A stretch of 64,000 nucleotides of DNA from Paenibacillus sp. sptzw28 (GTDB taxonomy: Bacteria > Bacillota > Bacilli > Paenibacillales > Paenibacillaceae): contig NZ_CP080545.1 of assembly GCF_019550795.1 (NCBI RefSeq), positions 2,499,501 to 2,563,500 on the forward strand. Direction: 5' to 3'. Under the pieces are notes generated by a model that had not been told where the DNA came from, did not search any database, and was given only the letters and a program-made list of their open reading frames with translations. Made by a program: the position numbers and the translations under genes. How positions within the stretch are numbered: the first letter of the stretch is position 1; every line of letters begins with the position of its first letter. This document shows positions 37,140 through 46,728 of this stretch, one piece after another.

Positions 37140-37192
37140 ATAAAAGCACCTGTCACGCATTTCCCTCGCGCGCGCGTCAATCGCCATCGGTG

Positions 37193-38374
<1,182 letters not shown>

Positions 38375-38376
38375 CT

Positions 38377-38385
38377 ATTGTAGCA
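38377..38385 (-). promoter_or_regulatory. Extended -10 promoter of mnmA
   Basis: On the minus strand TGC-TACAAT (38377-38385); no recognisable -35, so an extended -10 promoter is likely. Confidence 0.5.
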
Positions 38386-38545
38386 CAATTCATGCAACTT
38401 TTTCATGAAGATGACACGCTTTTTTCACCAAATCGTTGTTCGTTATGTTAACATATATATGTTATGGGAATACCATGATTTAAAGCCGTATTCAAAACTT
38501 AAATTTACCATTAGATACATGTTTGCCGGAGAAGAGGTGTCGTGC

Positions 38546-38965
38546 TTGAAAATATCAACAAAAGGCCGTTACGGTTTGACGATTATGATGGAGCTTGCGG
38601 CAAAATTCGGAGAAGGTCCGACGTCACTTAAAAGCATAGCCGAACGCAATCAATTATCGGAGCATTATTTGGAGCAGCTTATCGCACCGCTGAGAAACGC
38701 CGGGCTCGTCAAGAGCATTCGGGGAGCTTACGGCGGGTATGTGCTGTCCAAAGAGCCGGAATCCATCACGTCCGGGGATGTTATACGCATACTGGAAGGA
38801 CCGATTTCACCGGTCGACTTCACCGAGGAAGACGACCCGGCCAAGAGAGATCTGTGGCTGCGTATACGCGACAGCATTGCAGAGGTGCTGGATTCGACAA
38901 CTCTTGCCGATCTCATAACTTACAAGGACGCGGGAGAACTGGATTCCTATATGTTCTATATTTAA
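38546..38965 (+). CDS. cymR: Rrf2-family regulator CymR
   Basis: 139-aa winged-helix repressor, master regulator of cysteine metabolism in Bacillus. It is close to B. subtilis CymR over its whole length: LKISTKGRYGLTIMMELA, LSEHYLEQLIAPLRNAGLVKSIRGAYGGYVL, and a C terminus ending DSYMFYI. It lacks the three Fe-S cysteines of IscR, as CymR does. TTG 38546 follows AGAAGAGG (38530-38537) by 8 bases; upstream in-frame codons give a non-homologous extension. Next to the cysteine desulfurase, matching the B. subtilis order cymR-yrvO-mnmA. Confidence 0.92.
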   Translation: MKISTKGRYGLTIMMELAAKFGEGPTSLKSIAERNQLSEHYLEQLIAPLRNAGLVKSIRGAYGGYVLSKEPESITSGDVIRILEGPISPVDFTEEDDPAKRDLWLRIRDSIAEVLDSTTLADLITYKDAGELDSYMFYI

Positions 38966-39021
38966 ATTGATTCAAGCCCGGTAATGTCATATTACGGACT
39001 ATGTAAGGATGAAGAAGAGAA

Positions 39022-40179
39022 ATGAGCTCACAATTTTATTTTGATCATGCGGCCTCCTCGCCGCTGCATCCCGAAGCCGCCCGTATGATGATGGATATAT
39101 ACAGCGGACCGGCCGGAAACGCTTCAAGCGTCCACCGGTTCGGGCGGGCCGCGCGGCAGCATTTGAATCGGGCTCGCGATACGGTCTCCGAAGCAATCGG
39201 ATGTTTGCCTTCCGAGCTTGTATTTACATCAGGGGGTACGGAAAGCGACAATATGGCGATTACCGGCGCTGCCAAAGCATGCCGCAGCAGAGGGAAAAAC
39301 CATATTATTACCTCGGGGGTCGAACATCACGCCGTCCTTGATACATGCAGGTCCCTAGAACGCGAGGGGTTTCGGCTGACAGTTCTGCCGGTCGACCAAT
39401 ATGGGCGGGTTAATCCAGCCGATGTTGAATCGGCGATCGGGGACGATACGGCGCTAATCAGCATCATGTATGCCAATAACGAGACCGGAACAGTTCAGCC
39501 GATCGTTGAAATCGGTGATATTGCCCGTTCCCGCGGGGTGCTCTTTCATGTTGATGCCGTCCAGGCACTGGGTATGCTTCCAATTGATTTACGCACGCTT
39601 CCCGTTGATCTCATGAGCTTCTCAGCGCATAAGGTCAATGGACCCCAAGGTGTCGGCGCTTTATATGTAGCCCGGAAGACCCCATTTGATCCGCTGCTTC
39701 ATGGAGGCTCGCAGGAGCGAAAACGGCGGGCAGGTACAGAAAATGTCGCCGGAATAGCCGGTTTTGCCAAATCGATTGAACTTTCTGTGAATTCAATTGA
39801 TATCAAGAAACTTTTTCTGGACAAGCTTCGTCTTAAATGGGTAGAGAGTATGCGCGGGATTGTCGGTGAATCATGTCTGGCGATTAACGGACATGATACG
39901 CAGTGTGTTCCGCATATTATCAATTTGAGTTTTATTGGCATGGATACGGAGACGCTGCTGATGAATCTCGACATGGAAGGCATTGCCGCTTCCAGCGGCT
40001 CGGCATGTACGGCAGGAGCTTTGGAGACTTCTCATGTTTTGCGTGCCATGGGGCTTCCTGAAGAGCGTTTGTCGTCTGCTGTTCGTTTCAGCTTCGGTTT
40101 GGGGAATACTTTAGAGGAACTCGAAAATGCGGCGAAAAAAGTTGAAACTTTTCTAAACCGCATTCGTACTAATGCCTAG
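39022..40179 (+). CDS. Cysteine desulfurase (IscS/NifS class)
   Basis: PLP enzyme, 385 aa, releasing sulfur from cysteine as a persulfide for thiolation and Fe-S assembly. PLP lysine in SFSAHKVNGPQG (about residue 203) and active-site cysteine in ASSGSACTAGALE (about residue 328), with EHHAVLDT and HVDAVQALG supporting. Corresponds to B. subtilis YrvO, which works with MnmA. Located 56 bases after cymR; its end overlaps the ORF of the PRC-barrel gene but the chosen start of that gene lies beyond the stop. Confidence 0.93.
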   Translation: MSSQFYFDHAASSPLHPEAARMMMDIYSGPAGNASSVHRFGRAARQHLNRARDTVSEAIGCLPSELVFTSGGTESDNMAITGAAKACRSRGKNHIITSGVEHHAVLDTCRSLEREGFRLTVLPVDQYGRVNPADVESAIGDDTALISIMYANNETGTVQPIVEIGDIARSRGVLFHVDAVQALGMLPIDLRTLPVDLMSFSAHKVNGPQGVGALYVARKTPFDPLLHGGSQERKRRAGTENVAGIAGFAKSIELSVNSIDIKKLFLDKLRLKWVESMRGIVGESCLAINGHDTQCVPHIINLSFIGMDTETLLMNLDMEGIAASSGSACTAGALETSHVLRAMGLPEERLSSAVRFSFGLGNTLEELENAAKKVETFLNRIRTNA

Positions 40180-40195
40180 GAGGACTCCAAACACT

Positions 40196-40747
40196 GTGAT
40201 ACGACTGCAGCACATGATCGGACTTCCTGTTATTGAAATGAGTGCAGGCAAACATGTAGGACATGTGAAAGACGCCTGGTTTGACGAACATTGGCAGCTG
40301 GCTGGAATCGTGCTCGATGCGGGCAGACGATTTCTATCGGCAATGAAAGCGGTCCTTTGGAATGAAGTTCTTATTTGCGGCGAAGATGCCGTTCTTATAA
40401 TGAACGAGGCGTCCGTCCGCAAGACGGAAGCGGCCGAAGTACAGCGTTCTTTTCATTCCGGTATCATCCGACTGAAAGATTTACCGGTGGTAACATCATA
40501 CGGTGAACAGTTAGGCCGAGTGTCGGATGTTTATTTTGATGATTTACAGGGTACACAAATAGTAGGCTATGAGCTAACCGACGGTTTTATAGCGGATTTG
40601 ATGGGAGGCCGTAAATGGCTGCCCGCGCCGCTAGACTCCGATTCAGTCCTGCTCGGGGAAAACGCGATTATCGTTCCGGCCGGCAGCGAATTACTTTTGG
40701 AGCCGGTCGCCGCTTCTGATTTGAATATAGGGAGAAATGAACCATGA
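40196..40747 (+). CDS. PRC-barrel domain protein (YrrD-like)
   Basis: 183-aa soluble protein with two PRC-barrel repeats: LPVIEMSAGKHVGHVKDAWFDEHWQLAGIVLDA (about 10-42) and LPVVTSYGEQLGRVSDVYFDDLQGTQIVGYELTDG (about 90-124). B. subtilis YrrD, at the same locus, is similar; function unknown. GTG 40196 with TAGGAGG eleven bases upstream was chosen over an in-frame start at 40172 that would overlap the previous gene. Overlaps the next small gene by four bases. Confidence 0.8.
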   Translation: MIRLQHMIGLPVIEMSAGKHVGHVKDAWFDEHWQLAGIVLDAGRRFLSAMKAVLWNEVLICGEDAVLIMNEASVRKTEAAEVQRSFHSGIIRLKDLPVVTSYGEQLGRVSDVYFDDLQGTQIVGYELTDGFIADLMGGRKWLPAPLDSDSVLLGENAIIVPAGSELLLEPVAASDLNIGRNEP

Positions 40748-40938
40748 GATGCCCCAATTGCAATTCGAAAGATATCGGGAAAATCGGATCCCACCAGTAT
40801 TACTGCTGGGGTTGCTTCATTGAACTAACTGTCAATGGAGAAAAAATGTCCGTCTTTCAAGTTGAAGAAGACGGTACATTAAGCTCGCTCGACGATTTGT
40901 TTTTTGAAGATGAAATGCCGCAAGTTCACGCAAACTAG
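40744..40938 (+). CDS. Small zinc-ribbon protein, 64 aa
   Basis: Two CxxC knuckles, CPNC (3-6) and CWGC (21-24), form a compact zinc ribbon, followed by FIELTVNGEKMSVFQVEEDGTLSSL and an acidic tail. The close coupling (ATGA overlap with the PRC-barrel gene) and the good terminator directly after argue that it is real. No function can be assigned; a nucleic-acid or protein adaptor role is possible. Confidence 0.75.
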   Translation: MRCPNCNSKDIGKIGSHQYYCWGCFIELTVNGEKMSVFQVEEDGTLSSLDDLFFEDEMPQVHAN

Positions 40939-40949
40939 TCGGTATTTGG

Positions 40950-40985
40950 AAAGACGGCCCTTGCCAAGGGTCGTCTTTTTTTTTG
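40950..40985 (+). terminator. Terminator after the zinc-ribbon gene
   Basis: AAAGACGGCCCTT (40950-40962) pairs with AAGGGTCGTCTTT (40966-40978, one G-U); a run of nine T follows. Confidence 0.9.
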
Positions 40986-41129
40986 CTTGCCAATTCCTGA
41001 GCGCCTGAACGGGGATATGCCGTTTCGGGATGATTTGTCCAACTTGTACATATACTGTTACAAAACATTATATCGGCTGTCAGCATCGTTTTTATTAGAG
41101 GTTAAACGGGTTTGAAGGAGGTGCGCACC

Positions 41130-42200
41130 GTGGAGCGGTTTACGAACAACCGTCTGTTTGCGTGGCTGGTTTATTTGATTCTGGGGCTGATCGCGCTATA
41201 TCTGCTGCTGCTGATCAAACCGATCATAATCAATGTATACAATTTTCTCAAAGCGGTGCTGGCACCGTTTCTCATCGCAATGATTATAGCTTATGTGCTA
41301 AATCCGATCGTGAATCTCCTGAACGAACGGAAGGTGCCACGCACGATGGCCGTGCTGCTCATTTACGCTGTATTCTGTGCTTCGCTGACAGTGGTACTCG
41401 TAAATGCGATTCCGATGTTTTTGGAGCAGCTGCAGGAGCTGAATCGTCATATGCCGGATTTCACGATGAAGGCGCAAAGCCTGGTAAACGACCTCAACAA
41501 TTCGTCGTTTCTGCCCGAGAGCATCCGCGGCGGCGTTAACAATTCGTTATACAAGCTGGAAAAGCAAGCCTCCGATGCGATTTTCAGCTTTGTCAACAAC
41601 ATTGGTGCAATGCTAAACGTCGTGTTTATCGCGTTCATTATCCCTTTTCTGGCGTTCTACATATTAAAAGATTTCGACGTATTTGAGCGTACAGTGCTGA
41701 CTTATGTGCCCAGACCGCATCGAAAACACGCCATCCGTCTGTTTAAAGATATAGATAATGCGCTTGGCAGCTACATCCGCGGCCAGTTTCTCGTCTGCTT
41801 GATTGTGGGCATACTGGCGTATATCGGCTACGTGATAATCGGAATGCCATACCCGCTGCTGCTGGCAAGCGTGGTTGCTGTGACCAATATCATCCCGTAT
41901 CTGGGACCATTCTTCGGCGCCGCGCCGGCGCTTGTGATGGCATCAACCATCTCACTCAAGATGATGGTGTTGGTCGTGGTTGTCAATACGGCCTGCCAAA
42001 TCCTTGAAAGCAACGTCGTATCACCGCAGGTAGTGGGCAGAACGCTCCATATGCACCCGCTCTCCATTATATTTGCGCTCCTGGTCGGCGGCGAAATTGC
42101 CGGGATGATCGGTATGATTTTGGCGGTTCCGATATTTGCCGCGTTAAAGGTAGTGCTTCAACATATCTTCTCTTATTATGTGAGGCGAAAGACCATTTGA
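41130..42200 (+). CDS. AI-2E family membrane protein (YrrI-like)
   Basis: 356-aa polytopic membrane protein of the AI-2E/PerM family with about eight helices. Landmarks: FLIAMIIAYVLNPIVNLL near residue 50, a coiled extracytoplasmic region (about 95-160), FIAFIIPFLAFYILKDFD, and the C-terminal GPFFGAAPALVMA and MHPLSIIFALLVGGEIAGMIGMILAVP. Despite the name, family members include Na+(Li+)/H+ antiporters; substrate unknown. GTG 41130 is used because AAGGAGG (41115-41121) fits it. Same place as B. subtilis yrrI before alaS. Confidence 0.85.
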   Translation: MERFTNNRLFAWLVYLILGLIALYLLLLIKPIIINVYNFLKAVLAPFLIAMIIAYVLNPIVNLLNERKVPRTMAVLLIYAVFCASLTVVLVNAIPMFLEQLQELNRHMPDFTMKAQSLVNDLNNSSFLPESIRGGVNNSLYKLEKQASDAIFSFVNNIGAMLNVVFIAFIIPFLAFYILKDFDVFERTVLTYVPRPHRKHAIRLFKDIDNALGSYIRGQFLVCLIVGILAYIGYVIIGMPYPLLLASVVAVTNIIPYLGPFFGAAPALVMASTISLKMMVLVVVVNTACQILESNVVSPQVVGRTLHMHPLSIIFALLVGGEIAGMIGMILAVPIFAALKVVLQHIFSYYVRRKTI

Positions 42201-42226
42201 CAGCAGACCTGCTGTGTATATATACT
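42197..42226 (+). promoter_or_regulatory. Sigma-A promoter of alaS
   Basis: TTGACA (42197-42202), 18-bp spacer, TATACT (42221-42226). The -35 contains the TGA stop of the upstream gene. Confidence 0.8.
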
Positions 42227-42232
42227 AATGAC

Positions 42233-42535
42233 AAATGCGTCAATTCCATGACTATTAAATCGAAGATGAAACTTTAGTAAGCCATAGTCCGCCAACCAGA
42301 GAAGGAGTTTCTTCGTAAGCGCATAGCGCTGCGTCGGCTGCGAAAATTCCAAGTGGCGAAGGATGGCCGAAAGCTGGTTTCGGAGAGTGAATGAACTTCA
42401 CCGGGTGGACCCGTTAGCGTCCGTTCAAGGAGATTGCCGAATGCCGCCGAAAGATCTTTGTTCGGGTGCAAACAGCAATAACCAGGGTGGTACCGCGAAT
42501 GATTCGTCCCTGTTTTACAGGGGCGTTTTTTTTAT
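42233..42535 (+). promoter_or_regulatory. T-box leader of alaS, Ala (GCU) specifier
   Basis: Stem I runs from GAAAC (42268-42272)/GTTTC (42377-42381) through GCCAT/ATGGC and CCGCCA/TGGCG. The 5' side of the specifier loop has the AGTA motif (42276-42279) and the 3' side GAAA-GCT-G, so GCU (42373-42375) is the alanine specifier. The GGCTG apical motif is near 42336. T-box core AGGGTGGTACCGCG is at 42484-42497. Terminator at 42505-42535. Uncharged tRNA-Ala should antiterminate. Confidence 0.92.
42505..42535 (+). terminator. T-box terminator before alaS
   Basis: CGTCCCTG pairs with CAGGGGCG around TTTTA, followed by eight T. Confidence 0.85.
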
Positions 42536-42561
42536 TTATTGAAAATGGAGGCGAGAACGTT

Positions 42562-45198
42562 ATGAAAGCTAGTGAAATCCGTTCCAAGTGGCTTGCTTTC
42601 TTCGAAAGCAAAGGCCATAAAATCGAACCGAGCGCTTCGCTCGTGCCGCACAACGATCCTTCTCTGCTCTGGATCAACGCAGGAATGGCGCCGCTCAAGT
42701 CGTATTTTGACGGCCGGGTTATTCCCGATAATCCGCGTATTGCGAATTCACAAAAGTGCATACGTACCAACGATATCGAAAATGTCGGCAAAACGCGCCG
42801 TCACCACACTTTCTTTGAAATGCTCGGCAATTTCTCGATCGGAGATTATTTCAAGGAAGAGGTTATAACATGGGCCTGGGAATTTCTCACAAGCCCGCAG
42901 TGGATCGGGTTCGATCCGGAGCGTTTATCGGTTACGGTCTATCCGGAGGATGAGGAAGCATTCCGGTACTGGAATGAGAAAATCGGTCTGCCGGCTGAGC
43001 GGATTTACAAGCTGCAGGATAACTTCTGGGATATCGGGGAAGGACCTTGCGGTCCATGTACGGAGATTTTCTACGACCGCGGCGACAAATACGGCGACCT
43101 GAGCGATCCGGAATGCTGGCCGGGCGGAGAGAACGAACGATTCCTGGAAGTATGGAACCTTGTGTTTTCGCAATATAATCATAATAAAGATGGCAGCTAT
43201 ACGCCTTTGCCCAATAAAAATATCGATACCGGGGCGGGTCTTGAACGGTTTGCGTCGATCCTGCAGGATGTGGACTCCAACTTCGATACGGATTTGTTTC
43301 GCCCGATCATAGACCGGACATGTGAAATTGCCGGTGTGCGCTATCATGCGAGCGAGGAATATGACATTGCGTTGAAAGTTATTGCGGATCATATCCGCAC
43401 CGTATCGTTTGCCGTTGGCGACGGGGTACTGCCTTCGAATGAAGGCCGCGGCTACGTCATTCGCCGTTTGCTTCGGCGTGCAGTCCGCTATGGTAAATCG
43501 CTGGGAGTCGACCGGCCTTTCTTGCACGAGCTGGTTAAGATCGTCGGTGACATCATGGGCGTTTATTACCCGGAAGTAGTCGAGAAACGGGAATTTATCG
43601 AGAAGGTGATTCGAACCGAAGAAGAACGCTTTCACGAAACGCTTTCGGAAGGGCTTACGCTGCTTGCAGATATCGTGTCGGCAGCACGTGCTGCGGGACA
43701 GGGGGAAATCGGCGGAGAGGACGCGTTCAAACTCTACGATACGTATGGCTTCCCCTTCGACTTAACCGAGGATTATGCGTCTGAGCGCGGGATGACTGTC
43801 GACCGCACGGGATTCGACCGGGCAATGGAACAGCAGAGGGACCGTGCCCGGGCCGCAAGGCAGGATACGGGCGGAATGAACGTCCAGGGCGGACCGCTTG
43901 CCGATTTCACGGATAAATCCGAGTTTATCGGCTATGAAGCCTTGACTACCGAAGGCGCAGCGGTTGTCGCAATAGTTCTTGAGAATACGCTGGTCGAAGA
44001 AGCCGGAGAAGGCAGCCGCGTATTATTGCTGCTGGATCGAACGCCGTTTTACGCCGAAAGCGGTGGACAGATCGGCGACCGCGGTCTAATCGCCGGAACA
44101 GACTTTATTCTATCGGTTGAAGATGTGACGAAAGCGCCGCATGGACAACCGGTTCATCATGCCGTGGTAACAAGCGGGATCGTCCGAGTAGGCGACCGCG
44201 TTCAAGCAGCCGTAAGCGCTCAAGCCCGGGATGCGGTAATCAAGAATCATACGGCTACACATTTGCTTCACCGCGCACTTAAAGACGTGCTTGGCGAGCA
44301 TGTCAATCAGGCTGGTTCGCTTGTCGAGGCAGATCGGCTGCGTTTCGATTTCTCGCACTTTGGAAGTATAAGCCCTGAAGAACTTGCCGATATTGAAAGA
44401 CGTGTCAATGAACAAATTTGGCTTGGCACGCCGCTGCAAATCGATTATAAGTCGCTCGCCGAAGCGAAAACGATGGGAGCGATGGCTCTGTTCGGCGAGA
44501 AATACGGCGATATCGTCCGTGTCGTTCGTATCGGAGATTACAGCCTGGAGCTTTGCGGCGGTTGTCATGTTGCCAATACCGCTCAGATCGGCTTGTTCAA
44601 GCTTCTGGGCGAGAGCGGCATCGGTTCAGGGGTTCGCCGGATCGAAGCGGTTACCGGCCGCAATGCTTATCTATATATGGAAAGCCAGCTTGACTTGCTC
44701 AAGCAGTCAGCCGTGCTTCTCAAGTCCAATGTGAATGATGTGCCAAGACGTATTGAAGCGCTTCACGTCCAGGTAAAGGAGCTTAGCCGCGATAATGAAT
44801 CGCTTCAGGGCAAGCTGAGCCGTATTGAAGCAGGCTCGCTCGAATCGAAAGCAAAAACCGCAGGAAGCATTACCGTACTGGCGGCCCAAGTTGAGGCGCC
44901 TACGATGGAAGCGCTGCGCGGCATTGTCGACGAGCTCAAAACGAAGCTGGGCAGTGCCGTTATCGTTCTCGGCGCGGCTGCGGACGACAAAGTCAACCTG
45001 GTGGCGGCCGTGTCGCCGGATCTGGTAAAACAGGGCTTTAATGCCGGGAAAATTATTAAAGAAGCCGCTGCAGCCTGCGGCGGCGGGGGCGGAGGCCGGC
45101 CGGATATGGCCCAAGCAGGCGGCAAAGATCCGTCCAAATTGGGCCAGGCTTTGCAAATTGCCGAAGAACTGGTTCTCTCACAGGCAAATGTGATATGA
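42562..45198 (+). CDS. alaS: Alanyl-tRNA synthetase
   Basis: Class II synthetase, 878 aa. Catalytic domain starts [20 protein letters not shown]; motif 2 region [13 protein letters not shown]; editing domain with zinc-site HTATHLLH (about 570) and CGGCHV (about 670); C-terminal DHHA1 domain ending [26 protein letters not shown] precedes ATG 42562; an in-frame GTG/TTG upstream lies in the T-box. Length is normal. Controlled by the alanine T-box immediately upstream. Confidence 0.97.
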   Translation: MKASEIRSKWLAFFESKGHKIEPSASLVPHNDPSLLWINAGMAPLKSYFDGRVIPDNPRIANSQKCIRTNDIENVGKTRRHHTFFEMLGNFSIGDYFKEEVITWAWEFLTSPQWIGFDPERLSVTVYPEDEEAFRYWNEKIGLPAERIYKLQDNFWDIGEGPCGPCTEIFYDRGDKYGDLSDPECWPGGENERFLEVWNLVFSQYNHNKDGSYTPLPNKNIDTGAGLERFASILQDVDSNFDTDLFRPIIDRTCEIAGVRYHASEEYDIALKVIADHIRTVSFAVGDGVLPSNEGRGYVIRRLLRRAVRYGKSLGVDRPFLHELVKIVGDIMGVYYPEVVEKREFIEKVIRTEEERFHETLSEGLTLLADIVSAARAAGQGEIGGEDAFKLYDTYGFPFDLTEDYASERGMTVDRTGFDRAMEQQRDRARAARQDTGGMNVQGGPLADFTDKSEFIGYEALTTEGAAVVAIVLENTLVEEAGEGSRVLLLLDRTPFYAESGGQIGDRGLIAGTDFILSVEDVTKAPHGQPVHHAVVTSGIVRVGDRVQAAVSAQARDAVIKNHTATHLLHRALKDVLGEHVNQAGSLVEADRLRFDFSHFGSISPEELADIERRVNEQIWLGTPLQIDYKSLAEAKTMGAMALFGEKYGDIVRVVRIGDYSLELCGGCHVANTAQIGLFKLLGESGIGSGVRRIEAVTGRNAYLYMESQLDLLKQSAVLLKSNVNDVPRRIEALHVQVKELSRDNESLQGKLSRIEAGSLESKAKTAGSITVLAAQVEAPTMEALRGIVDELKTKLGSAVIVLGAAADDKVNLVAAVSPDLVKQGFNAGKIIKEAAAACGGGGGGRPDMAQAGGKDPSKLGQALQIAEELVLSQANVI

Positions 45199-45247
45199 TA
45201 CTGGTATATTACGGCTATTAAGCGGCTTGGAAAGCGAGGTGCTGGCG

Positions 45248-45511
45248 ATGAGTTCCATGGACAACACAATGAAATTCGACGTGAAGGCGGAAGGACCCGA
45301 AACTTCTTCGAAAGAAATTTTGCTGACGGTTTACAATGCGCTGCAGGAGAAGGATTACAATCCGATCAACCAGATTGTCGGCTATCTGCTGTCCGGAGAT
45401 CCCGCATACATTCCGCGGCATAACAACGCAAGAAGCTTAATACGAAGAAAAGAGCGAGACGAGCTTATTGAGGAGCTCGTGCGGTCCTATTTAAGTCAGC
45501 ACCGTAAATGA
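45248..45511 (+). CDS. IreB family regulatory phosphoprotein
   Basis: 87-aa protein (DUF965/YrzL). In Enterococcus IreB is phosphorylated by the Ser/Thr kinase IreK and restrains cephalosporin resistance. Signature [15 protein letters not shown], then [44 protein letters not shown], and [14 protein letters not shown] (all one compact fold). ATG 45248 is chosen with GAGGTG eight bases upstream. First of ireB-ruvX-DUF1292-DUF1292, the usual order after alaS. Confidence 0.88.
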   Translation: MSSMDNTMKFDVKAEGPETSSKEILLTVYNALQEKDYNPINQIVGYLLSGDPAYIPRHNNARSLIRRKERDELIEELVRSYLSQHRK

Positions 45512-45533
45512 ACCTTTCTATGGAAATGGGGTA

Positions 45534-45959
45534 ATGAGCCGTATGCGTCTCATGGGATTGGACTATGGCGACCGAAGGATCGGGGTTGCCGTCAGCGACG
45601 CATTCGGCTGGACCGCACAAGGTGTCGGTACCGTCGAGAAAAGGCGCGATAATGGCGAGTTTGAGGCCATTGCCAAGCTGGTTAATGAACATGAAGTAAG
45701 CGAGATCGTGGTCGGACTACCCAAAAACATGAATGGAACCATCGGTCCGCGTGGCGAAATTTGCATCGAATTCGCACAGGAATTGCAGCAAAAACTAAAT
45801 GTACCCGTTCACCTTTGGGACGAACGACTGACAACCGTTGCGGCAGAACGAACGCTGCTCGAAGCGGATGTAAGCCGGAAGAAGCGAAAGTTAGTGGTGG
45901 ACAAAATGGCGGCAGCGCTCATTTTGCAAAATTATCTCGATTCTAAAACGAAAAGGTGA
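45534..45959 (+). CDS. ruvX: RuvX/YqgF-family putative Holliday junction resolvase
   Basis: RNase-H-fold nuclease, 141 aa, essential in some bacteria and also implicated in 16S rRNA 5'-end maturation. Conserved GLDYGDRRIGVAVSD (about 8-22), VVGLPKNMNGTIGPRG, WDERLTTVAAERTLLEADVSRKKRK and VVDKMAAALILQNYLD give the catalytic acids (D10, E97 and D117 region). ATG 45534 gives MSRMRLMGLDYG; ATG 45543 is possible. Its stop lies nine bases before the next start. Confidence 0.92.
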   Translation: MSRMRLMGLDYGDRRIGVAVSDAFGWTAQGVGTVEKRRDNGEFEAIAKLVNEHEVSEIVVGLPKNMNGTIGPRGEICIEFAQELQQKLNVPVHLWDERLTTVAAERTLLEADVSRKKRKLVVDKMAAALILQNYLDSKTKR

Positions 45960-45967
45960 GGGTAACG

Positions 45968-46282
45968 ATGACAAAGGACGACATGCAGTACGAAGAGCCG
46001 GAAATCATCTACATTCCGGATGAAGACGGCAACGAAGAAGAGTTCGAGGTTGTCATGAAGTTTGAGGTAGACGGTTCCGATCAGAAATATATGATGGTCG
46101 TTCCGCTGAACTCCGAGTCCGAGGGTGAAGATGAAGATGCGGATGAAGTATATGCATTTCGGTACGAGGAAGACGGAGACGATCTGAAGCTGTACACGAT
46201 CGAGGACGAAGAAGAGTGGAATATGGTTGAAGAAACGTTCAACACGCTCCTTGCAGAAATCGACGATAACGGCAACGATTAG
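45968..46282 (+). CDS. DUF1292 protein (YrzB-like), first copy
   Basis: 104-aa very acidic protein with the DUF1292 core: PDEDGNEEEFEVVMKFEVDGSDQKYMMVVPL, AFRYEEDGDDLKLYTIEDEEEWNMVEETF, matching B. subtilis YrzB at the same locus. No function is known. GGTGAGG directly before ATG 45968 decides the start. It follows ruvX immediately and precedes a diverged paralogue. Confidence 0.88.
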   Translation: MTKDDMQYEEPEIIYIPDEDGNEEEFEVVMKFEVDGSDQKYMMVVPLNSESEGEDEDADEVYAFRYEEDGDDLKLYTIEDEEEWNMVEETFNTLLAEIDDNGND

Positions 46283-46310
46283 GATTATCCGTGCGGAAGG
46301 AGTGCATGGC

Positions 46311-46610
46311 GTGTCCGATGTGGAGCAAATAACGCTTTTAAAGTCTGTTTACGGTGCCGAAGTCGAGTTGATCGGGGATGCGAGTGGCTCGGAACAATTT
46401 CGCATAGTCGCTGAATTCCGTATTGGCGGCAAAGCCTATGCGGGACTGCAATCTGCCGCAATGCGAAAAGAAGACGACGTCGCTTTTTTCCGAATTGTTG
46501 AGAATGAAGGCGCCGAACCGGAGCTGGAGTCAATCGACGATGAGGACGAATGGGAGACGGCTGCTGAGGCATTCGACGATTTAATGTTTACCGGGGACGA
46601 GCGGCCATAA
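46311..46610 (+). CDS. DUF1292 protein, second diverged copy
   Basis: 99 aa, same architecture as the preceding gene but with low identity: LLKSVYGAEVELIGDASGSEQFRIVAEFRIGGKAYAGLQ, VAFFRIVENEGAEPELESIDDEDEWETAAEAF (shown as landmarks). GTG 46311 has GGAAGGAG (46295-46302) eight bases upstream; earlier in-frame codons read into the previous gene. The tandem pair suggests duplication with divergence. Followed by a terminator before mltG. Confidence 0.8.
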   Translation: MSDVEQITLLKSVYGAEVELIGDASGSEQFRIVAEFRIGGKAYAGLQSAAMRKEDDVAFFRIVENEGAEPELESIDDEDEWETAAEAFDDLMFTGDERP

Positions 46611-46674
46611 ATGGATTGCCCGCTCGTTTCATGGTTCCCGGTGTACAGACAACGCAATCAATATGGCATGGATG

Positions 46675-46697
46675 GGGCGGCGCCGACCGCCCTTTTT
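46675..46697 (+). terminator. Terminator between the DUF1292 gene and mltG
   Basis: GGGCGG (46675-46680), loop CGCCGA, CCGCCC (46687-46692), TTTTT. Only 32 bases before the mltG start, with no obvious promoter in between, so read-through or an internal promoter must feed mltG. Confidence 0.7.
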
Positions 46698-46728
46698 CCG
46701 CGACTCTAATACTTGGAGGATACAACCT

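Noticed and set aside
41030..41090. Promoter for the AI-2E family gene
   Set aside because: Only TTGTAC with a TTATAT at 18 bp, three matches in the -10; too weak to call.
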